28,597 bases of DNA, from the NCBI GenBank assembly GCA_947382415.1, contig CANCYO010000035.1, forward strand, positions 1-28,597, in the 5' to 3' direction. Below the pieces are notes generated by a model that worked only from the letters and a program-made list of their open reading frames with translations, had not been told where the DNA came from and did not search any database. The stretch comes from an uncultured Lachnospiraceae bacterium (lineage in GTDB: Bacteria > Bacillota > Clostridia > Lachnospirales > Lachnospiraceae). Positions within the stretch are counted from its first letter, which is position 1, and every line of letters begins with the position of its first letter. Position numbers and translations under genes: made by a program. Shown here piece after piece: positions 16,021-23,954 of the stretch.

Positions 16021-16773
16021 TTATTCTCCTGATTTATTTTTTAAAGCATGACTCAGACTGTTGGGAATTCCTCTTGGTCCGCGCACGGCGTATATCCCAT
16101 ATTCTTTTTTCAGCCTGTCAAAGGTGAACTGTTCCGGCGCATATCTTCGCAGAAGCCTGATTTTCATGGCCGTGGTGATCGTAAGATTTTTGTCCTGATA
16201 ATCATAGGGTATATCCGCTTCCACGACCCTGCACTGATAGAGGATGGCCGACACGGGCGCTCCCATATATATGAAGACGGTATCTCCTGCTTTCATACTG
16301 CCGCTCTGCTTCCACTCGATAATCTCTGACTTCTGAAAGGCCTGCTCCACATCATAAAATTTCGGATTGGCGGGAATGATCCAGTCCTTAGGCCCGCGAA
16401 TCTTCTCTTTCTTTTTCGCAGAGGCGGTGGCTGCAAAGCTTGTGTCGATCAGATCATAAACCTTACCCTCCTCCACTGTGCCGTCCAAAAGCACTGTGAT
16501 CCAGTGTTCCTTATTCATGTGATAAGCAGGAAATATCCCGTCCTCCTGCACCAGCATATCCCGAAACATCCTGTCGTCTATCTTTAAATTCAGGACATCC
16601 ACATACCCGCATCCCGAAAGGCCCAGCTTTTCTCTTCCAACGCTCATCTCCAGTGCAAACCACTTCTTATTATCGCTGTGGCGAAATACTGCATTTCTGT
16701 CATACTTTGCCCACGGATACTCCGGAGAGGTCTTATATTTCTTTTTGATATATGCAAAAACCTTCTCTCGCAC
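16021..16773 (-). CDS. MmcQ/YjbR-type protein fused to an EVE/PUA-like domain
   Basis: This 250-aa protein joins two modules. Residues 1-115 match the MmcQ/YjbR (DUF419) double-wing fold, recognised by YPWAKYDRNAVFRH, KWFALEM and a C-terminal KEHWITVLLDGTV. Residues about 130-240 (WIIPANPKFYDVEQAF, then VFIYMGAPVSAILYQCRVVE) look like an EVE/PUA-related domain; such folds read modified bases or act near nucleic acids. A Lys/Ala-rich linker separates them (about 114-128). Single-domain YjbR proteins are about 115 aa, so the extra half is clear. It overlaps no gene and lies 4 bp after the Nudix gene. The biochemical role of YjbR itself is unknown, so a nucleic-acid function is inferred only from fold and context. 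Confidence 0.82.
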   Translation of the reverse strand: MREKVFAYIKKKYKTSPEYPWAKYDRNAVFRHSDNKKWFALEMSVGREKLGLSGCGYVDVLNLKIDDRMFRDMLVQEDGIFPAYHMNKEHWITVLLDGTVEEGKVYDLIDTSFAATASAKKKEKIRGPKDWIIPANPKFYDVEQAFQKSEIIEWKQSGSMKAGDTVFIYMGAPVSAILYQCRVVEADIPYDYQDKNLTITTAMKIRLLRRYAPEQFTFDRLKKEYGIYAVRGPRGIPNSLSHALKNKSGE

Positions 16774-16777
16774 CCTT

Positions 16778-17413
16778 CTATCTCCTCTGCGTCAACAGCC
16801 ATGCCATGACGTGGACGGCCTGCTGAAATCCGCCTTCATCTATCAGTTTTTCTATCTCATCTGCGGAATATTTCCTGACATTCAGAAATTCTGTCTCGTC
16901 CAGACTCTGATCTGCGGATTTACGACAGTTTTCCGCCGCGAAAATATACGCATAGTTGTCCGCTATCGTTGCGTTTGAAGGTACCGTAAGCAGATGTCTC
17001 CAATCATCCGATACATATCCCGTCTCTTCCAGCAGCTCTCTTCGGGCGGCTTCCAACGCATCCTCCGACGCTGACGGCCCGCGTTCCCGACCATATTCTC
17101 TGCCGTCTGTCCGCTCGATACCGCCTGCAGGAAATTCCGTGGTCACTTCCCTGATTCCCTGACGAAACTGCCTGACACACAGATAGTTACCTTCTTCATC
17201 CGACGCAACAATCACAACATAATCTCTGCGGCTATAGCTGTAAAAGGGCTCAAACACTTTTCCGTCCGGAAACCGGTAGGCAGACCGCCTGAAATCAATC
17301 CATTCGTCCTGCACGATATGCTCCGTACGGATCTCCTCCCATGTCAGATTCTCTTCCTTCAAAGGACTCCGGTCAAATTCTTCCGTGCCGCTTTTATTTT
17401 TACGATTTTCCAC
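16778..17413 (-). CDS. Nudix hydrolase, ADP-ribose pyrophosphatase-like
   Basis: This 211-aa protein belongs to the Nudix family and most resembles ADP-ribose pyrophosphatases, which split ADP-ribose to AMP and ribose 5-phosphate. The core REL-x-EE-x-GY motif is intact (Arg125 to Tyr133) and Glu117 fits the first Nudix glutamate. The FPAGGIE stretch (94-100) is separated from it by an extra insert of about 15 charged residues compared with common ADP-ribose enzymes. An N-terminal beta region (about 35-60) fits the dimerising part of the ADPRase group. The start is GTG, 9 nt after GGGAG. It is the first gene of a six-gene unit from the promoter at 17467-17495. Substrate assignment is by resemblance. 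Confidence 0.85.
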   Translation of the reverse strand: MENRKNKSGTEEFDRSPLKEENLTWEEIRTEHIVQDEWIDFRRSAYRFPDGKVFEPFYSYSRRDYVVIVASDEEGNYLCVRQFRQGIREVTTEFPAGGIERTDGREYGRERGPSASEDALEAARRELLEETGYVSDDWRHLLTVPSNATIADNYAYIFAAENCRKSADQSLDETEFLNVRKYSADEIEKLIDEGGFQQAVHVMAWLLTQRR

Positions 17414-17466
17414 GATTTAATTCTCCCGTTTCATGCTCTCGTTTAAACATATGATGAATTGATATT

Positions 17467-17495
17467 ATGATACAGCAGGTCCATTGGATTTTCAA
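17467..17495 (-). promoter_or_regulatory. Sigma-A promoter for the Nudix-to-methyltransferase operon
   Basis: On the minus strand TTGAAA (17490-17495, 5 of 6), a 17-bp spacer and TATCAT (17467-17472, 5 of 6) sit about 54 bp upstream of the GTG start. The six downstream genes follow with gaps of 32 bp or less, or with overlaps, and no internal promoter of similar quality was noticed. Confidence 0.65.
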
Positions 17496-17507
17496 CCGTT
17501 AAAACTG

Positions 17508-19703
17508 TCATTGACTGTCCTGCATTTCCAGAAGAATCCACGATGCAGGATAGTTTTTCTCGATCTCGCCATCGCTATACTGTTCTGACAGTTTTTTTGT
17601 ATTTTCCCGGAATGTGTCGAACCAGTCCTGACCCGTGTTATAATATACATCTTCGCGCACAAAACCCCAACTGCAGATGATCCCGATACAAACCTCTTCC
17701 ATGATCTTTCCCTTAAGTCCGGTCTGGCCGCCCGACAAAAATTCAGAATCGCAATAGCGGAGCGAATATGCCCCATAGCTGATCAGCTCCTGATATTCCG
17801 CATCGTGTGCTTTGATATAATCCTGCGGATTAGAAGAAATACCCGGTGATTCCTGTATCGTTTTTATCAGCTCCGCAATCCTCAATTCCAAACCGCCTTT
17901 GCGCTCAAGCTCCTGTTTCGCTTTATCCGTACACTCCTGACCTAATTTTTGAATTTCCTCATGAGCAGCATCCAAAGCCTCCAGAGCCTCTTTGGGAAAT
18001 TTATTTTTCAGATCCGGCACATAATAACTTCCGTCCCGGGGAATCCAGTACTCTTCTAATACATATTCTCCGGATTCTCCGATGGAAAAAGTAAGAGCGG
18101 TGGGAATATTGCTGCCGGATTCCTGATACAGACTGCCGTTATAACCGTAATAACTGCTTTCATAAGCCTGCAAATACGCAATAATGCGGTGGTCTTTCTC
18201 CTCGGTATAAGCGGTAAAATGACTTTCCACATGAATCATGCCATTGGTCAGATTCTTGCTGTCATATTCCAAAATAGCTTTGGAAATTGCGTCTTCCAGG
18301 TCAAAAGCCGCCTCCATTGTGGCGGACTCCTCAGAAGTGTCTGTCGCTGTCTCAGAGCTCCCTGTCACTGTCTTAGAACCATTTGATGCTGTCTCAGAAA
18401 GCCCCGGATCGTCAGAAACAGAATCCGCTATACGAACCCGGACATTTTTTACCCTTACAGATACAACAATATCTTTCTCTGTGGGATTTTGCACATTGAC
18501 GCCGATCTTAAACCACGCGCCCTTCTCCACATCCATTTCCACAGGCATCCCCGGCGTCAGATAGAAAACTTCATCGTAGGCATTTTCTTCCCTGACTTCC
18601 ACAGGCTTTAACTTTACTTCGGTATCGCCCAGATTATCGCCTGACGAAATAATGATCCGGTCTTTTGTGGGAGAAATTTCTTCATCCGAGTAGACAAAGG
18701 ACTCTTCGCTTCCTGCAGGTATGACAATTTTAATATCATAGCTGTCCCTCTTCGGATCCGTCAGAAAACAGACGGCTACGACAGCGCAGATCAAAATGGA
18801 CATCACAATAACCCAAAACCCGGGCTTCCTGTATTTCAGCACAGATTTCACCCTTTTTTTGACACCGACCTCACCGAAGGCCAGCGGACAGGCGGCGATC
18901 AGGCGGCGATTGACGCTGCAGGACAAGAGCGCCTGAGTATAGTCTGCTCTCTGCCCGTTATTCAGCTTCCGAATCACCTTTTCATCACAGGCCAGCTCAA
19001 TATCCCGGCAGAGAAGTACATACGCCAGCCACATCACGGGATTAAACCAGTGAATCGCAAGCAAAAGGAATCCAAAAGGCTTCCACCAATGGTCTCTGCG
19101 GGAGATATGCTCTTTTTCATGGGCAATAACATGTTCAAGATCCTGTCCGTCCATTTTGAACGGAAGATAAATCCTCGGTCTGAAAATGCCGAACACAAAG
19201 GGAGCGCTTACATTCTCACTCTGAAAAATATTCTCCTTGTACAAAACGGCTGTCCTGATCCTTTGACGCAGACTCAGACAATTCACAACCGTATATAGCA
19301 TTAAGAAGAAAGTACCCGCTCCCCATACGATCATGAAAACCCGCAGATTTGCACCTTCGGCAGTTGCGGACGTTCCCGACGGATAGTTTGAGTTCACAAT
19401 ATCTGAGTTCACAGAATTATGCCCATATCCATCAACGACGACCGGTTCTCCGTATTCAACCGCCTCATCATAGCGAATGGAATGATCACACACATGATCA
19501 CGAACAATGTCAGACTGCGGCACCATGGAAAACGAACTCTCGATGGTAAACGGGCAAACCAGCCTCACTGCCACAAGGCTCCAGAGCAATACATTGACCC
19601 ATTTTGGCGCTTTTCTCAAAACGGGCCGGATGAGCAGCACCGCCAGAACGATCCAGCTTGCCGAAATGCTCATTTCAATGATTGTCAAGAAAATTTCTGT
19701 CAT
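17508..19703 (-). CDS. BlaR1/MecR1-like M56 membrane metalloprotease sensor
   Basis: This 731-aa protein is an M56-family zinc protease. Two N-terminal helices (about 5-50) and a third (about 121-141) precede the cytoplasmic protease domain with HEKEH (195-199) and ELACDE (236-241), the expected zinc ligands and third Glu. A further helix lies at about 297-315. The extracellular part (316-731) is not a penicillin-binding domain: it has a beta-rich region, a Ser/Thr/Glu-rich linker (428-463) and a C-terminal region of unknown fold. By analogy with BlaR1, a signal outside would activate the protease to inactivate BlaI. Its ATG overlaps the BlaI stop by 4 bp, so the two are made together. The inducing signal is unknown; the lack of a beta-lactam sensor argues against simple penicillin sensing. 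Confidence 0.9.
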   Translation of the reverse strand: MTEIFLTIIEMSISASWIVLAVLLIRPVLRKAPKWVNVLLWSLVAVRLVCPFTIESSFSMVPQSDIVRDHVCDHSIRYDEAVEYGEPVVVDGYGHNSVNSDIVNSNYPSGTSATAEGANLRVFMIVWGAGTFFLMLYTVVNCLSLRQRIRTAVLYKENIFQSENVSAPFVFGIFRPRIYLPFKMDGQDLEHVIAHEKEHISRRDHWWKPFGFLLLAIHWFNPVMWLAYVLLCRDIELACDEKVIRKLNNGQRADYTQALLSCSVNRRLIAACPLAFGEVGVKKRVKSVLKYRKPGFWVIVMSILICAVVAVCFLTDPKRDSYDIKIVIPAGSEESFVYSDEEISPTKDRIIISSGDNLGDTEVKLKPVEVREENAYDEVFYLTPGMPVEMDVEKGAWFKIGVNVQNPTEKDIVVSVRVKNVRVRIADSVSDDPGLSETASNGSKTVTGSSETATDTSEESATMEAAFDLEDAISKAILEYDSKNLTNGMIHVESHFTAYTEEKDHRIIAYLQAYESSYYGYNGSLYQESGSNIPTALTFSIGESGEYVLEEYWIPRDGSYYVPDLKNKFPKEALEALDAAHEEIQKLGQECTDKAKQELERKGGLELRIAELIKTIQESPGISSNPQDYIKAHDAEYQELISYGAYSLRYCDSEFLSGGQTGLKGKIMEEVCIGIICSWGFVREDVYYNTGQDWFDTFRENTKKLSEQYSDGEIEKNYPASWILLEMQDSQ

Positions 19704-20071
19704 AGACCTCCTCCTTTCCGGATTCGGTCGATCATGCGCTGTACTTCGTCCAGTTCCTGATCCGAGAGAACCTGATGCTTTGTAAATGCGGCTATAAAGG
19801 CGGGCATTGATCCCTCAAATTTCTTTTCAACCAGCTCATCAATCTCTGATGCCTGGGCTTCATCTTTGGATATAAGAGATGTAACCGTGCCCATCTCATT
19901 TTTCAGCACACCTCGTTCGCCAAGACGTTTTATGACAGTATAGGTGGTAGTCCGCTTCCAACCCAACTGTTCCTGACACAGTTTTACAAGTTCTGCAGCC
20001 GTAACCGGCTCGTGTTCCCACATGATCAGACAGAATCGATATTCGCTTTCGTGAATCTTTGGCATCTCCAT
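19700..20071 (-). CDS. BlaI/MecI-family transcriptional repressor
   Basis: This 123-aa protein has the BlaI/MecI winged helix (IHESEYRFCLIMWEHEPVTAAELV, then TTTYTVIKRLGERGVL) and a helical dimerisation tail (about 80-120). Such repressors bind dyad operators and are removed by a partner M56 protease. GGAGG is 7 nt before the ATG. It sits first in a two-gene operon with the M56 protease. Two 16-bp dyads overlap its promoter and leader (20085-20100 and 20113-20128), which fits autoregulation. Confidence 0.95.
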   Translation of the reverse strand: MEMPKIHESEYRFCLIMWEHEPVTAAELVKLCQEQLGWKRTTTYTVIKRLGERGVLKNEMGTVTSLISKDEAQASEIDELVEKKFEGSMPAFIAAFTKHQVLSDQELDEVQRMIDRIRKGGGL

Positions 20072-20084
20072 ATACGCTCCTCCT

Positions 20085-20100
20085 GTCTACTGGTGTAGAC
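20085..20100. promoter_or_regulatory. Operator-like dyad 2 (downstream of the blaI promoter)
   Basis: GTCTAC-TGGT-GTAGAC is a perfect 6-4-6 dyad. It lies between the expected transcription start (near 20105) and the ribosome binding site of the BlaI gene, where a bound repressor would block initiation or early elongation. Confidence 0.65.
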
Positions 20101-20111
20101 TCTATAAGGAT

Positions 20112-20140
20112 AGTCTACACTGGTAGACAGAAAATGTCAA
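20112..20140 (-). promoter_or_regulatory. blaI promoter overlapped by operator-like dyad 1
   Basis: On the minus strand TTGACA (20135-20140, perfect), a 17-bp spacer and TAGACT (20112-20117) form the promoter. A second dyad, GTCTAC-ACTG-GTAGAC (20113-20128), covers the -10 box and half of the spacer. Read on the minus strand it is GTCTAC-CAGT-GTAGAC, nearly the same as dyad 2, with centres 28 bp apart. Confidence 0.7.
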
Positions 20141-20193
20141 TAGCGACACTCGATTGTGTTTTCCAACCTTCTGTTTCCCAATTCTGTTTCCGG

Positions 20194-22914
20194 TTACACT
20201 CCTCCGTCACGAAGAGCTTGATTAATCAGATAGAATTTCGGGTCCTGAGCGATTTCGGACACCTTCCAACAGGCTATCTCATCGGCATAAGCCTTCATAG
20301 TGACATCGTCGAACAGCACCCACTTAATAATGTCAATTTCTCCCGGATGCTTTGCCACAAACTCCTTTGCCGTTTTCACCGCTATGTTGGCAGCCTCCTC
20401 CAATGGAAAACGATAGATACCCGTGGAGATGGAGGGGAATGCAATGCTGCGGATTCCTTTTCTGACTGCCAGCTCCAGGCAGGATCTGTAACAGGAGGCC
20501 AGAAGCTCCGGTTCCTTTGATTTACCGCCATTCCAACGAGGGCCCGGCGTATGGATGACATACTCGCAGGGCAGTTTATAAGCATTCGTAATTTTTGCCT
20601 GACCTGTCCTGCAGCCGTGCAGAAGACGGCATTCCTCCAGCAGCTCCGGGCCGGCGGCCCGATGGATTGCGCCGTCCACTCCCCCGCCTCCAAGCAGACT
20701 GGTGTTGGCGGCGTTCACAATGGCCTGAACGCCATGATCGCCGGTTATATCCCCGCGGACTGCAATGAACTGCGTCTGCTCTACGGTCTCTGACTGTCCT
20801 GTTCCGGACTCTTCCTCCTTCCATCGCAAATGAATATATTTCCGGGTCCAGATTGGATCCTCATAATGTCCATATTCGCTCATCTGGCATCCGTGGCAGA
20901 GATCATCCGCCACCTCGATAATGACATCCATAAGCTCCAAATGCGTTTTCCACTTTTCTTCGATTGCGTCATACCCCAGCAACGCGCCGAGGATATTACC
21001 GGTAACAGCTCCCGTGGAATCGCTGTCGCCCTTATGATTCACCGCGGCGATCACACCCGCGGAAAAGTCATCCTGATGGCGCAGAGCACAGTAAATCGCG
21101 ATACCAAGCGTCTCCTCCGCCACCCAGCCTTCTCCCAGCCGGTTAATATTGCAGAGGTCTGTATCATTATTCTCAGACAGCTCCACAGCGCGGTCAATGA
21201 TATCCGTCAGCTCCTTCAGATGCCGGTCTTCTGCAAAAAGCTCTGCAACCGTATCCTTTGCTTCCATTACGATCTCTTTTAACACAATCTCTTTTAAAAG
21301 CAGCTTCTCTTTTGAGAAGACTATGCGGTTAATGATATGTGTAAGCACCGCCGCCGGCATATATCCCAGCGAATGCCCGTGGGTAATCGCGGCGATCTGA
21401 GCTCCTTCCATATCTAGCTTCTTCCTGTCAACCTGATAATACAATGCCAACGGAGCAATCCGCATGATACCTCCGCAGCCTTTGCTGTTATTCCGCACTT
21501 CTTCGATAAAATTACCGCTGTACCACGAATCATCCCGCCGCTTCCTGAGTTCGGAAACGCAGGTATGGCCCGGAGCCCTTAAACTGTATAACCCGGGCAC
21601 GTCCGCCAGCCATGACACACAGTCTCTTCGATGCTTTTGAAGGTATTTTCGGCCATCCTCCCAGGACATTTCCTGCGTTCTCAGCCAGTCCTCATACGCC
21701 AGGGCGACATAGGACGCGGGCCGGCTCCCCACCCCACGCATACTTATCCGGGTATCTCCCACCATAATACCGTTAGCGGTAAAAAGCGTCATCTGAGTGT
21801 CATCGGAAATCAGCGCTTTTCCTGATGTTTCATCCAGACTGTACTCCGTGATGCCCGCCTCTCCAAATGCGGCAAAAATCTGATCCTCTCCCCAGAATTC
21901 AACAGGATATCCAAGTGCATCACCCACGGCTCCGCCCACCAGACAGCCTCTAATCTTATCCAGATTGACCTCCGTAGCCCTGATCCTCTCCATCGCCTCA
22001 TCCACAGCCCGCCTGTTCTCATCCCTGAAAAAATTCTCAAATGAGAAATTGCGGTAAAACTCCTTGAAGTTATACTGACCCGGTGTGCGGTCAAGCACGG
22101 CAAAGTCGATTCTGCGGAACAGATCCTTTTCACCCCGGCCATTGTATTCTATCTCCTTGAGGGCTTTATAAAACAAATCGGATATCACTCTGGCGTCATT
22201 TCCGAAGGCGCCGCATCCCCATGCACCAAGCACAAGATTTTTATAGGCAAAATACGCAGCGCATTTCAGCATTCCCACGATGCGCTTATAAACCGTCTCC
22301 TCATACTCGGATTCACTCATGCCCTCTCTGCCATGGGAAACCATGGGCGCCGCGCAGGTAAGAACGGAAACGATCACGGTCTCATCCAGCAGCTCTCCGT
22401 TTTCATCTTTGATGATCTCCACCCGAGGAGTGATCATCAGGGCGTCAGAACCCATATAGGTATTAAGCTTTTGATTGTATTGATAATATTTTTCGGCCTC
22501 TTTGCTCTCAAGGGACAACAGCAGGGAACTCTTTCTGCACAGGTCCTCTTCCTGTGCCCTTGCGCCGCGGCGGACACCTCCCCCCGGATTCACCGGATTG
22601 GCAAAATTGAGCACCAGTAATCCGGCGCTCTTTTCATTCAACAAATGCATAACAACACAGCGTTTTCTGGCAAGCGTGTAAGAGTCTGTGTTCTCACATC
22701 CATGTCCACAGCGTCCCCCCATGACGAAAGGCGGTTCAAAATCAGGACGGCTGCCGTATTTTTCTACATCATCGGGAAGATAAACCTGTATCTCCTCCAT
22801 CTCTTTCCGGGTAAGCTTCAGTTTGACCTGCTTTCCGTTTTTCTCATAATAGCCCTGCTCCAGTATCTGGAGTGTATCATCGAGCATGTCTATTTCCTGA
22901 TTCCGGTCTCTCAT
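20194..22914 (-). CDS. Triple-domain ADP-ribose hydrolase: PARG-like, DraG-type and macrodomain
   Basis: This 906-aa protein fuses three enzymes that remove ADP-ribose. Residues about 15-290 match the microbial PARG-like family (TIGR02452): the GGG at 111-113 and the QEE at 121-123 form the catalytic loop. Residues about 315-680 are an ADP-ribosylglycohydrolase of the DraG/ARH type, with GDALG (331-335), SDDTQ (370-374), HGHS (512-515) and GDSDSTGA (629-636), the metal-binding motifs. Residues about 715-880 are a macrodomain of the YmdB/MacroD type, with GDIT (721-724), NAAN (734-737), GGGGVDGAIH (742-751) and PSISTGIY (827-834). All catalytic signatures look intact. AAGGAGG lies 7 nt before the ATG. 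It is the last gene of a minus-strand string. It would be cytoplasmic and could erase poly-, Arg- or Asp/Glu-linked ADP-ribose; the targets are unknown. Confidence 0.93.
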   Translation of the reverse strand: MRDRNQEIDMLDDTLQILEQGYYEKNGKQVKLKLTRKEMEEIQVYLPDDVEKYGSRPDFEPPFVMGGRCGHGCENTDSYTLARKRCVVMHLLNEKSAGLLVLNFANPVNPGGGVRRGARAQEEDLCRKSSLLLSLESKEAEKYYQYNQKLNTYMGSDALMITPRVEIIKDENGELLDETVIVSVLTCAAPMVSHGREGMSESEYEETVYKRIVGMLKCAAYFAYKNLVLGAWGCGAFGNDARVISDLFYKALKEIEYNGRGEKDLFRRIDFAVLDRTPGQYNFKEFYRNFSFENFFRDENRRAVDEAMERIRATEVNLDKIRGCLVGGAVGDALGYPVEFWGEDQIFAAFGEAGITEYSLDETSGKALISDDTQMTLFTANGIMVGDTRISMRGVGSRPASYVALAYEDWLRTQEMSWEDGRKYLQKHRRDCVSWLADVPGLYSLRAPGHTCVSELRKRRDDSWYSGNFIEEVRNNSKGCGGIMRIAPLALYYQVDRKKLDMEGAQIAAITHGHSLGYMPAAVLTHIINRIVFSKEKLLLKEIVLKEIVMEAKDTVAELFAEDRHLKELTDIIDRAVELSENNDTDLCNINRLGEGWVAEETLGIAIYCALRHQDDFSAGVIAAVNHKGDSDSTGAVTGNILGALLGYDAIEEKWKTHLELMDVIIEVADDLCHGCQMSEYGHYEDPIWTRKYIHLRWKEEESGTGQSETVEQTQFIAVRGDITGDHGVQAIVNAANTSLLGGGGVDGAIHRAAGPELLEECRLLHGCRTGQAKITNAYKLPCEYVIHTPGPRWNGGKSKEPELLASCYRSCLELAVRKGIRSIAFPSISTGIYRFPLEEAANIAVKTAKEFVAKHPGEIDIIKWVLFDDVTMKAYADEIACWKVSEIAQDPKFYLINQALRDGGV

Positions 22915-22966
22915 TTTCGGCCTCCTTAATCAAGTCTATGAATAACAAATTTAAACAGGATAACTT

Positions 22967-23335
22967 TTACAGCCAGACTGCCCGAAAGATCAACAGAAGA
23001 AACATAACCCAGATAACGACAACCGGAACCGCATAATACCATTTTTTCGGCTTACCGTCCTGCCACATATCCTGGGATTGCCGGCAGCATCTGTCCCACA
23101 CACTCTGCGGTATCAATTTGATGATAAGCGCAATGAGCGCCGGCAGTAAAATAACGTCGTCAAGATATCCCAGCACAGGAATAAAATCCGGTATCAGGTC
23201 AACCGGAGAAAGAGCATACGCTACAGTAACTGCCGCGATCAACTTGGCCAATAAGGGTGTTTCCTCGTCCTTCAGCGCCAGAAAAACTGCCGGGATATCT
23301 CTTTTTAAGTTATTTGCGCGTTCTTTTAATGTCAT
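22967..23335 (-). CDS. YkvA-family (DUF1232) small membrane protein
   Basis: This 122-aa protein carries the DUF1232 signature: LIAAVTVAYALSPVDLIPDFIPVLGYLDD, then a long hydrophobic helix. A second hydrophobic stretch at the C-terminus (VPVVVIWVMFLLLIF) makes it a small integral membrane protein. Its function is unknown in the family. I chose the ATG at 23335 (MTLKER) with AGGGA about 10 nt upstream; the longer frame has extra ATGs but no ribosome binding site. It lies 52 bp before the triple ADP-ribose hydrolase gene and 38 bp after the GyrI-like gene. Confidence 0.82.
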   Translation of the reverse strand: MTLKERANNLKRDIPAVFLALKDEETPLLAKLIAAVTVAYALSPVDLIPDFIPVLGYLDDVILLPALIALIIKLIPQSVWDRCCRQSQDMWQDGKPKKWYYAVPVVVIWVMFLLLIFRAVWL

Positions 23336-23373
23336 TCTGCCATTTTCCCTGTTCATGATGATTTGGATTTTAC

Positions 23374-23952
23374 TTATTGACCACAACTTCTGCATACAGG
23401 TCTGATATATTTGAAAAATCTCTCACAGTCATGATAAAAGTAGAATACCCGTCCCGGCGTCAGGTCTAACTCATAACCGCTGCTCTCATAATCAAAGGCC
23501 TTCATTGCGGCTTCTATTTTCGCTTCCACACTCTGGCTTTCCGTCTCAAAATCAAAAGGCCCATGTTCAAAAACAACATATTCACCATCCGGAATATCCA
23601 TAATCTGCATTTGCTCCGGTATCTCGCCCACATAATCCACAGGCAGTCTGACTCCGTATGCTTCGGCAAGGGGGATCCCCCAACTGCAGACCCTGCCCGA
23701 CGGTTCATTTATCCAAGCCATAATCTGCCCGCTTCCGGCATTTTTCTCACTGCCGCCCACATCGTCCAACTTGCCCTGAACACTGTCAAGCAGTCCACAG
23801 ATCGTTTCACAATCCTGACCGGGAATCTTACTTTGTTTCTGCCAAAAATCCCAATATCCGATACTCTCATAATTTCTGATGTGTAAGAACTTATGTGCAG
23901 GAATCCGCACAAAATAAGTTTTCACATCCTGGCCTTTCTGTTTTTGACCCAT
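23374..23952 (-). CDS. GyrI-like / AraC-type effector-binding domain protein
   Basis: This 192-aa protein resembles the GyrI-like small-molecule-binding fold as a stand-alone domain. Supporting segments are the early VRIPAHKFLHIRNYESIG, the central SWGIPLAEAYGV and the later IPDGEYVVFEHGPFD, with a C-terminal FFKYIRPV. No helix-turn-helix is present, so it is not a full AraC regulator; such stand-alone proteins bind hydrophobic ligands or act as gyrase inhibitors or cyclopropanoid hydrolases. The ATG at 23952 has AAGGA about 10 nt upstream; a TTG two codons earlier is possible. It follows the 69-aa gene with 2 bp between, which suggests cotranscription. Confidence 0.8.
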   Translation of the reverse strand: MGQKQKGQDVKTYFVRIPAHKFLHIRNYESIGYWDFWQKQSKIPGQDCETICGLLDSVQGKLDDVGGSEKNAGSGQIMAWINEPSGRVCSWGIPLAEAYGVRLPVDYVGEIPEQMQIMDIPDGEYVVFEHGPFDFETESQSVEAKIEAAMKAFDYESSGYELDLTPGRVFYFYHDCERFFKYIRPVCRSCGQ

Positions 23953-23954
23953 GC

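Noticed and set aside
17500..17530. Terminator for the M56 gene
   Set aside because: The GACAGT repeats there are direct, not inverted, and no convincing stem with a T-tract was found.
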